The position numbers were made by a program, and so were the translations under genes. Positions 1 through 4,549 of a DNA stretch of 5,913 bases are shown here, one piece after another; position 1 is the stretch's first letter; the number at the start of each line of letters is the position of its first letter. This DNA comes from an uncultured Eubacteriales bacterium (lineage in GTDB: Bacteria > Bacillota > Clostridia > Oscillospirales > CAG-272), in contig URMC01000092.1 in the NCBI GenBank assembly GCA_900548735.1, positions 1 through 5,913 of the forward strand, given 5' to 3'. A model generated the notes under the pieces. The model was not told the origin of the DNA. It did no database searches and saw nothing but the letters and a program-made list of their open reading frames with translations.

Positions 1-1058
1 ACACACCAGCCGCCGTAGGCAACCGCGTCGTCAAAATCGCGGTGCGCTAAAATGTCGTTCTCGGAAAGCACATAGTCGCCCATCAGCCGCCGGCTCTCGC
101 GCGTGCCGGGCAGCGCCCCCACCCATTCCAGCGCGTAGTTTTCGGCATGGTGCTCATGCACGCCCTCGTTGGAGTTTTTGATGTGATCCCACAGCCCATA
201 GCAGTATGCCATCAGGTCGTCGCGGATGGTTTCGTAGTCCGGGATGATGTCATCCCCCTCGCCCATCAGCTCCAGCCACCAGTAGCCGTAGTCAATGCAG
301 GCGGAGCTGGTCATCGAGGTGCGGCGGTATTCCTCCGGGTCAGGGGAATCGCTGCAATCAATTTTCTCCCGCATTTCCAGGCAGTGAATCCGCTTTTTCA
401 GCTGCTCTTCGGTCAGTTTTTTGGCAAATTTCGGCGGGGTAAAGGGCACCGGATGCCCCACATCTTTCGCCCGCAACAGAATCGTGTTGCCCATGCGGTC
501 GTTGTTCGCCTCTTTCGGTGCGTGCGGCTCTCCCGTTTCGCTTGCCGCTTCACTGCCCATGCGGAAGTCCGCCCCCGCAAAATACCCCAGCGTGCCGTTG
601 CCGGTGGCGTCCACAAACAGGGGCGCCGTCAGGCAGAAGCGCATTTCCGTGGTTTCCTGAAAGCAGAAAATTGCCTTGATCTCATCGTTTTCGGTCTCTG
701 CGTCCACCATGGCGGTGTTGAGGAAAAGCGTGAGATTTTTCTCCGCTTTTGCCGCGTCAAACAGCACCATATCCCACACGGAATAGCAGAAATTCTCGTT
801 GCGCGCCTTGTTTTCCAGCATCAGCTCATACAAAAGCCCGCCCTCGGCATAGTCCGGCTGTTTGAGGCTCTGATCCGCGCCGGAAATGTGAATGCGAATT
901 TCGCTGGAGGCGTTGCCCCCCAGCACCGGGCGTGCGTGCACCAGCGCGGTGTTCGCGCCTTCTCTTGCTGCCGCCAGCGCGGCGCAAAGCCCCGCCATGC
1001 CCCCGCCGACCACAATCACGTTAAACTTCTGCTCTTTGTAACGTTTGTTTTTGTCCAT
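1..1058 (-). CDS. FAD-dependent oxidoreductase, N-terminal part (C-terminus beyond left edge)
   Basis: The minus-strand reading frame starts at ATG 1058-1056 and stays open for 352 codons to the left edge, so the C-terminal part is missing. The start is fixed by AAGGAGG (1070-1064) five bases upstream. Residues 14-35 form a Rossmann dinucleotide-binding motif (VIVVGGGMAG), followed by RPVLGGNASSEIRIH (43-57), FVDATGNGTLG (148-158) with the Asp of the second FAD-contacting motif, and GTRESRRLMGDYVL (317-330). These match the FAD_oxidored-type family (PF12831-like) from memory. Such proteins are usually much longer than 352 residues, which fits truncation by the window. No signal peptide is visible, so it is probably cytoplasmic. 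The substrate is unknown: relatives often sit in carbohydrate loci, but no such neighbour is seen here. It has its own promoter and appears monocistronic at its 5' end. Confidence 0.9.
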   Translation of the reverse strand, partial: MDKNKRYKEQKFNVIVVGGGMAGLCAALAAAREGANTALVHARPVLGGNASSEIRIHISGADQSLKQPDYAEGGLLYELMLENKARNENFCYSVWDMVLFDAAKAEKNLTLFLNTAMVDAETENDEIKAIFCFQETTEMRFCLTAPLFVDATGNGTLGYFAGADFRMGSEAASETGEPHAPKEANNDRMGNTILLRAKDVGHPVPFTPPKFAKKLTEEQLKKRIHCLEMREKIDCSDSPDPEEYRRTSMTSSACIDYGYWWLELMGEGDDIIPDYETIRDDLMAYCYGLWDHIKNSNEGVHEHHAENYALEWVGALPGTRESRRLMGDYVLSENDILAHRDFDDAVAYGGWC

Positions 1059-1096
1059 AGGGACCTCCTTATGGGGAATTTCCATACACTGGATTC

Positions 1097-1125
1097 ATTA
1101 TAAAACAAAATCTGCGGCAATGCAA
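1097..1125 (-). promoter_or_regulatory. Sigma-A promoter of the FAD oxidoreductase gene
   Basis: On the minus strand, TTGCAT (1125-1120) is followed after 17 bases by a perfect TATAAT (1102-1097), 26 bases upstream of the AAGGAGG site. The -35 box is weak (only TTG matches), but spacing and -10 are ideal. It lies between the terminator of the upstream minus-strand unit and the start codon, where a promoter is needed. Confidence 0.6.
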
Positions 1126-1131
1126 CCCCGC

Positions 1132-1160
1132 AAAAAAAGGAGGGCGCGGCTGCGCCCTCC
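1132..1160 (-). terminator. Intrinsic terminator of the protease-remnant/178-aa unit
   Basis: A perfect 9-bp GC-rich stem (1139-1147 with 1152-1160, loop GGCT on the plus strand) is followed on the minus strand by seven T residues (1138-1132). It lies 50 bases after the stop of the minus-strand gene at 1211. The U-tract is only on the minus-strand side, so it acts in that direction. It is nearly identical to the terminator at 2763-2789. Confidence 0.9.
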
Positions 1161-1179
1161 CGGGGTTTGGATTGTGTGG

Positions 1180-1203
1180 CGCAAAGGGCAGTCAGTCTTT
1201 GCG
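1180..1203 (-). other. Small hairpin between stop codon and terminator
   Basis: CGCAAAG (1180-1186) and CTTTGCG (1197-1203) are perfect inverted repeats of 7 bp around a 10-base loop, just past the stop codon at 1211. There is no T-tract, so it is not itself an intrinsic terminator. It could protect the 3' end of the transcript or be chance. Confidence 0.35.
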
Positions 1204-1210
1204 ACAGCGG

Positions 1211-1747
1211 TCACGGAATGTTGAAATATCCGACGGCATAAACCGCGGGGTGCCCGGTATACCCGAACGATTGCGTATGCAGCACGCGGTATTCACCGGG
1301 GAGCTGTTCTTCCGCCGGGAAATTGCTTGAGTATGAGAATTGCCGGAACGAACCTATATAAAAATCTATATCGTCATGTCTGAACTCTCCCGATGAATAC
1401 GATGGGATTAGTTTCCATTCTCCGTTTTCTCTGAACTGAATCAGAACAATTCCGTTTTCTATGCATGTGTTACTACCCTTGTTCTTTATCACAAAGTTCA
1501 AACGTCCGTTTTCTTTGTCCAATTCAAAATCAGTCAGATAAACGGTGGCTTCTACCCATAACCCGTCACGAAAAACCTCTTCGGATTTTGTGGCTTCCCG
1601 GATGTCGGCTTCGGTCGCTTCCCATTCCGCCTTTTCGGCATGGTAAACGGAGGAGACGTGATGGCAAAAGCATACGGCGGCAATGGCGGTTGCCAGAAGC
1701 AGAACCGAGAGAATGAGAATGATTACACGTTCTTTCGTCAGTTTCAT
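1211..1747 (-). CDS. Membrane-anchored extracytoplasmic protein, Ig-like fold suspected, function unknown
   Basis: This 178-residue protein begins at ATG 1747-1745, with AAGGAG (1759-1754) six bases upstream, and ends in TGA. Residues 1-7 are basic (MKLTKER) and residues 8-29 are a hydrophobic segment, giving one N-terminal membrane anchor or uncleaved signal with the rest outside the cell. A polar, Glu-rich stretch (about 38-58) leads to a beta-strand-like domain (about 68-178) with alternating hydrophobics, such as LNFVIKNKGSN and GEWKLIP, then a PGEYRVL motif. That pattern resembles small bacterial Ig-like domains (Big_14 type) from memory; this is a weak call. It starts 17 bases after the stop of the decayed protease gene and has no obvious promoter of its own, so it was probably the second gene of that operon and is transcribed from the promoter at 2634-2663. 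The frame is intact. Base composition is AT-richer than the flanking genes. Confidence 0.8.
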   Translation of the reverse strand: MKLTKERVIILILSVLLLATAIAAVCFCHHVSSVYHAEKAEWEATEADIREATKSEEVFRDGLWVEATVYLTDFELDKENGRLNFVIKNKGSNTCIENGIVLIQFRENGEWKLIPSYSSGEFRHDDIDFYIGSFRQFSYSSNFPAEEQLPGEYRVLHTQSFGYTGHPAVYAVGYFNIP

Positions 1748-1764
1748 ACAAAACTCCTTCCCTG

Positions 1765-2597
1765 TTACGTCGGGGCGTAAGCGATGAAAAACCGGAACAT
1801 CTGCCCTGTAATGTGTACCCCTTCATTAAAACTTGTGTAACCGGCTGTATGTATAGCAACGGCAGACCATTTCCCTTCGTGATACCGGAAAAGGGGAGCG
1901 CCGCTTTGCCCCTGCAACGAATCCATTTTGTAACGGGTCACATAGTTATAGTTTGCTGCGTTCGTGCCGAAACAGCCGAGCGCACCTGTTTCCTGCCATT
2001 GATAATACCACTTTTCTTTGTGTTTCTCGGATCCGGGATAGCCGCAAAGGGTGGCGGTAATACCCTCCAGAGTTGCACTTGGGATATATTGATAACCAAA
2101 ATACCCCGTGGAGTTCCCGATTGGTTTTGTGAAACGGATCAGCGCCCAGTCGGCGAGATCATAAAAGCGGTAAATGTGGGAATTCCTTCGCTTTCATTGC
2201 AAAAATCACAATAAGAATATCCAAATAAGATTGCGGAATACGGCATGACAGTGACATCGGGGACTTTTGTAAAAGTTTCGCCGTCAATGACAGTGTTTGT
2301 AGAATATTCCTCGTCTTTTGAGAGAGAAGCGGTCTGCGGAAACCAGCCGGGGACGGAAAGAATCTGATCGTTCTCGGAAAGCACATTTCCGAAAACGCCC
2401 AGATAGCGCGTGGTGCCCTCACTTAAATCATATGCAATTCCAACGGCGCCAGCGGGAGAGTTTGTTTCCACAAGGGAAAAAGGAGCGGTTTCAATGACGC
2501 TTGAGGCAGATCAATCAGCGGAAATGTTCAGTGCGGAAGCGGATACGGGAAGCAGGAAGCAAAGCAGCAGGGACAGCATCGTGCAGACAAGTTTTTT
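1765..2597 (-). pseudogene. Decayed secreted glutamyl endopeptidase (V8-like, S1B) serine protease
   Basis: Two minus-strand frames together encode a V8/glutamyl-endopeptidase-like protein. Frame A (2597 to 2139) gives a signal peptide (KKLVCTMLSLLLCFLLP, then VSASA), an in-frame TGA at 2513-2511, a propeptide-like stretch, and VTVMPYSAIL, which matches the start of the mature domain. Frame B (2193 to the TAA at 1767-1765) carries DLADWALIRF with the catalytic Asp (codon 2151-2149), PIGNSTGYFGYQY, a CGYPG loop, and QGQSGAPLF with the catalytic Ser (codon 1905-1903), then AIHTAGY. The expected TAAHC histidine motif, which lies between these parts in the family, is absent in all frames. About 45-50 residues seem to be deleted where the frame changes, judged from memory of Bacillus enzymes. 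No start codon follows the ribosome binding site. The product would be inactive. A wild-type version would be a secreted, Glu-preferring endopeptidase. Confidence 0.85.
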
Positions 2598-2604
2598 CTC
2601 CTTT
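2598..2604 (-). promoter_or_regulatory. Orphaned ribosome binding site of the protease pseudogene
   Basis: AAAGGAG (2604-2598 on the minus strand) directly abuts the AAA AAA CTT codons of the signal peptide, with no spacer and no start codon. The first in-frame ATG (2579-2577) is 18 bases away, too far for efficient initiation, and would remove the basic n-region. The only well-spaced start, TTG at 2590-2588, is in another frame that ends after 20 codons. Confidence 0.6.
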
Positions 2605-2633
2605 CTTTTTTGAGGAAAGCTTCCTCTACTGCC

Positions 2634-2663
2634 AGTATATCATATCTGGTAAGCCACTGTCAA
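2634..2663 (-). promoter_or_regulatory. Sigma-A promoter of the protease-remnant operon
   Basis: On the minus strand a perfect TTGACA (2663-2658) is followed after 18 bases by TATACT (2639-2634), 29 bases before the AAAGGAG site. It remains intact although the first gene is broken, so the 178-residue gene downstream is probably still transcribed. Confidence 0.75.
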
Positions 2664-2762
2664 GGGGAGAAAATGCGGAGCAGGGGGGGCGTGCCGGGGC
2701 AAGAAAAAGGCTTTGAAAACGCCCTGTGCGGGCTTTTAGCCCCCTGAAAATCTGTACTCCAC

Positions 2763-2789
2763 AAAAAAGGAGGGCGCGGCGCGCCCTCC
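2763..2789 (-). terminator. Intrinsic terminator of the M28 peptidase gene
   Basis: A perfect 9-bp GC-rich stem (2769-2777 with 2781-2789, 3-base loop) is followed on the minus strand by six T residues (2768-2763). It starts 10 bases after the TGA at 2800. Stem and flanks match the terminator at 1132-1160 except for one base in the loop. The region between it and the next promoter (2664-2762) shows no gene. Confidence 0.9.
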
Positions 2790-2799
2790 CGGAGGATTT

Positions 2800-4269
2800 T
2801 CATTTTACATAGTCATTTTGAACCAGCAACTGGTTGAGGAGCTTGGAGAACATCGAGAGGTGATGCATGGGTCTGCCGGGGAAGTAGCTTTCGATGTAAT
2901 CCAGGTAGTCGTTTGCGGTGTTCATCAGCATCCCGACTAGGTAAGTCTCGCCGTAGCCGGTGTAATCCGGGATCTCCCAGTTGGTTGCCTCAAAGTAGAG
3001 GTAGGGCACACCCGCCTCGGCAAACGCCGCGTGGTCGCTCCAGTCGCCGGTGGAGGGGGAGGCGTAGCTCGGCACGCCGGATTTCTGATCATCCGGGGAG
3101 AGGTTATCCCACGTCCAGGGATTGGATTTGAAGGAAAGCCCCATCTTGTTGGCGATTGCCATCGCGTTGTCGTAAGCGCCCGTCTGGTTGACGGTCTTGG
3201 TGGCGTTATCCTGTACGCCGCCGTAGAGGTAGCAATAGTCACCGCAAACCAGAGAGTCCATATTGATCATATACAGGGTATTGGCGATTTCGGTTTCACT
3301 CATGCTCTCGGCATACGCGCCGGAGCCGTAGCAACCGTATTCCTCCGCGGTGAAGAACACGAATTTCAGCGTGTACTCGGTCTCAATATTGAGGAATTTC
3401 TGTGCGGTGGTCAGCCCCAGCGCGATACCCGAGCCGTTGTCACCGGTGCCGGTGCCGTCATAGTGCATCCCGATAATAATCTGCTTGTCGGTTTTGCCGG
3501 GTTTGGTGACAATGATGTTTTCGCTGACGATGGTGGCTTTGATGTAATTGCCGTTTTCGTCCTCCTGATACTTCCAGCCTGCTCTGCTGTAGAACTTCCC
3601 GTCCGTGGAGAAGGATTTTGCCGCTTTCAGCGGGTTGGTTTTGGAGACGTATTTGGCAAACGAAACATCCTGATAGGAGATGTCCGCTTCTTTGTATCCT
3701 GCCTTCAAAAGTTCACTGACAATCCACTTTTTGGCAAGCTTGTAGTTCTCCCCGTCGATGCTGTCGCGGTCGGAGAGCATTTTGTCAATGTAGACCAGCT
3801 TTTCGTAAGCCTCGACCGCATAGTCGGTAAAGGTGCCGTCACTCTCGGTCAGTTTGGCTTGCGCGATGTACAGCTCATATTTCGTGTTGGTCAGGTCGCT
3901 GTTCAGCGCTTCCGCCTGCTCGGCAAGGGCGTCAATCGTGGTTTGCAGTTCCGCCTGCTTTTCCAGCAGTTTGGCAATCTCTTCTGCGTCGGTGCTCTCA
4001 TTCAGTTTGGCCTGCACCGTCTCCAACTGGGTTTTGGCGTCATTCATTTTGTTTTCTACCGCTTCCAGCTCCGCTTTGGTGTCGGTCAGGGTCCCGGTCA
4101 GGCTTTCGATCTTCTCTAAAAGGGTGTTGACGGTTTTTTGCAGTTCCTCCTGCTGTTGCAGTAGCTTGGCGTTTTCGTCATCCTTGGCGTTGCTGTTGCA
4201 GCCTACGGCGCCAAACAGAATGCATACGGCGGCAGCTCCCGAAATCAGTGCTTTGAAAAAGGGTTTCAT
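2800..4269 (-). CDS. Cell-surface lipoprotein with coiled-coil stalk and M28 zinc peptidase domain
   Basis: The 489-residue product starts at ATG 4269-4267, seven bases after AAAGGAG (4283-4277). Residues 1-24 are a lipoprotein signal ending in lipobox AVGC, so Cys24 should be lipid-anchored to the outer face of the membrane. Residues 34-142 are a charged, Leu-heptad coiled coil, rich in Glu, Lys and Gln. From about 145 an M28 (aminopeptidase/Zn-exopeptidase) fold follows with every expected site: GMHYDG (His269), GDNGSG (Asp277), FFTAEEYGCYGS (Glu309 general base, Glu310 ligand), MINMDS (Asp338) and WSDHAAF (His413). The enzyme should therefore bind two zinc ions and cleave peptides, most likely as an aminopeptidase; the exact substrate cannot be read. 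The stalk would hold the catalytic domain away from the membrane, through or along the peptidoglycan. The gene is monocistronic, with a consensus promoter and its own terminator, and is divergent from the serine dehydratase gene. Confidence 0.92.
   Translation of the reverse strand: MKPFFKALISGAAAVCILFGAVGCNSNAKDDENAKLLQQQEELQKTVNTLLEKIESLTGTLTDTKAELEAVENKMNDAKTQLETVQAKLNESTDAEEIAKLLEKQAELQTTIDALAEQAEALNSDLTNTKYELYIAQAKLTESDGTFTDYAVEAYEKLVYIDKMLSDRDSIDGENYKLAKKWIVSELLKAGYKEADISYQDVSFAKYVSKTNPLKAAKSFSTDGKFYSRAGWKYQEDENGNYIKATIVSENIIVTKPGKTDKQIIIGMHYDGTGTGDNGSGIALGLTTAQKFLNIETEYTLKFVFFTAEEYGCYGSGAYAESMSETEIANTLYMINMDSLVCGDYCYLYGGVQDNATKTVNQTGAYDNAMAIANKMGLSFKSNPWTWDNLSPDDQKSGVPSYASPSTGDWSDHAAFAEAGVPYLYFEATNWEIPDYTGYGETYLVGMLMNTANDYLDYIESYFPGRPMHHLSMFSKLLNQLLVQNDYVK
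3841..4164 (-). repeat. Internal duplication encoding the coiled-coil stalk of the M28 lipoprotein
   Basis: Residues 36-92 (bases 4164-3994) and 101-143 (bases 3969-3841) look like two copies of one unit. Both begin LL..Q.ELQ.T and carry LT(D/N)TK(A/Y)EL (61-68 and 126-133), with 18 of 40 aligned residues identical, and end in QAKL(N/T)ES. The second copy lacks 14 residues, exactly two heptads, before the QAKL motif. Coiled coils share bias, so part of the match may be convergent. Confidence 0.55.
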
Positions 4270-4301
4270 TTTCGTTCTCCTTTGTGTTGGTTGATGAGCC
4301 T

Positions 4302-4330
4302 ATTATACGCATATTTATTCGGTTTGTCAA
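4302..4330 (-). promoter_or_regulatory. Perfect consensus sigma-A promoter of the M28 lipoprotein gene
   Basis: On the minus strand TTGACA (4330-4325), a 17-base spacer and TATAAT (4307-4302) match the sigma-A consensus at all 12 positions. The -10 lies 18 bases before the AAAGGAG site, giving a very short leader. Unless repressed, transcription should be strong. Confidence 0.88.
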
Positions 4331-4368
4331 GGAGTTTTATGTATTTTTATGCAAAATAACGCAAGTTT

Positions 4369-4396
4369 GTTGAATAAATATAATTTCAAATTCGAC
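4369..4396. promoter_or_regulatory. Possible operator: imperfect palindrome between divergent promoters
   Basis: GTTGAAT (4369-4375) and ATTCGAC (4390-4396) are inverted repeats with one mismatch around a 14-base AT-rich centre. The site sits between the divergent promoters at 4302-4330 and 4477-4505. The symmetry suggests a dimeric regulator site, but it is short and could be chance. Nothing else clear is seen between the two promoters. Confidence 0.25.
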
Positions 4397-4476
4397 AAAG
4401 GGAAGCGGCTTTGTGCAAAACACACAGGCGCGGCGATTCCGGTGACAAAAGGGGAAAAGTGAAATTGGCTTTGCCC

Positions 4477-4505
4477 TTGAAAAGCGGCGGGGCGCGTGGT
4501 ATAAT
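4477..4505 (+). promoter_or_regulatory. Sigma-A promoter of the L-serine dehydratase gene
   Basis: TTGAAA (4477-4482), a 17-base GC-rich spacer, and a perfect TATAAT (4500-4505) precede the serine dehydratase start by 44 bases. The predicted transcript start, about 4511-4513, falls just before the leader hairpin. Confidence 0.85.
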
Positions 4506-4514
4506 AATACAAAA

Positions 4515-4535
4515 GGCAGACAGGGGATGTCTGCC
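4515..4535 (+). promoter_or_regulatory. 5'-terminal leader hairpin of the serine dehydratase mRNA
   Basis: GGCAGACA (4515-4522) and TGTCTGCC (4528-4535) form a perfect 8-bp stem with the loop GGGGA, only a few bases from the predicted transcript start and just upstream of the ribosome binding site AAAGGGG (4539-4545). There is no U-tract, so it is not a terminator. A 5' stabilizer or a binding site for a protein or small RNA are possible roles; neither is shown. Confidence 0.55.
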
Positions 4536-4549
4536 CGGAAAGGGGAAGT

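Noticed and set aside
147..1103. 318-codon plus-strand open frame
   Set aside because: It is antisense to the FAD oxidoreductase, whose motifs and ribosome binding site are clear. The plus frame shows no family features.
1180..1203. Second intrinsic terminator after the 178-aa gene
   Set aside because: The hairpin has a 10-base loop and no T-tract on either side. The true terminator follows at 1132-1160.
1566..1859. 97-codon minus-strand frame between the protease remnant and the 178-aa gene
   Set aside because: It overlaps both real frames out of phase, and its start lies inside the protease C-terminal coding sequence.
2139..2196. Programmed frameshift joining the two protease frames
   Set aside because: No slippery sequence is evident, the catalytic His segment is missing, and the start codon is lost, so decay explains more.
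2139..2471. Independent 110-codon minus-strand gene
   Set aside because: It begins at a GTG (Val codon) inside the protease propeptide without a ribosome binding site and ends through the frame change. It is a fragment of the pseudogene.
2511..2513. In-frame TGA in the protease gene read as a recoded sense codon (Trp or Sec)
   Set aside because: The genes at 1211, 2800 and 4550 all end in TGA, so TGA is a stop here. No selenocysteine element is apparent, and the gene has further lesions.
3031..4119. 362-codon plus-strand open frame
   Set aside because: It is antisense to the M28 lipoprotein, which has motifs, promoter, ribosome binding site and terminator. The frame is a by-product of codon bias.
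4379..4384. Additional plus-strand promoter with TATAAT at 4379-4384
   Set aside because: No acceptable -35 box is found at 16-18 bases upstream; it is AT-rich background.
4327..4512. 61-codon minus-strand frame in the divergent intergenic region
   Set aside because: It overlaps both promoters, has no good ribosome binding site and shows no recognisable protein features.
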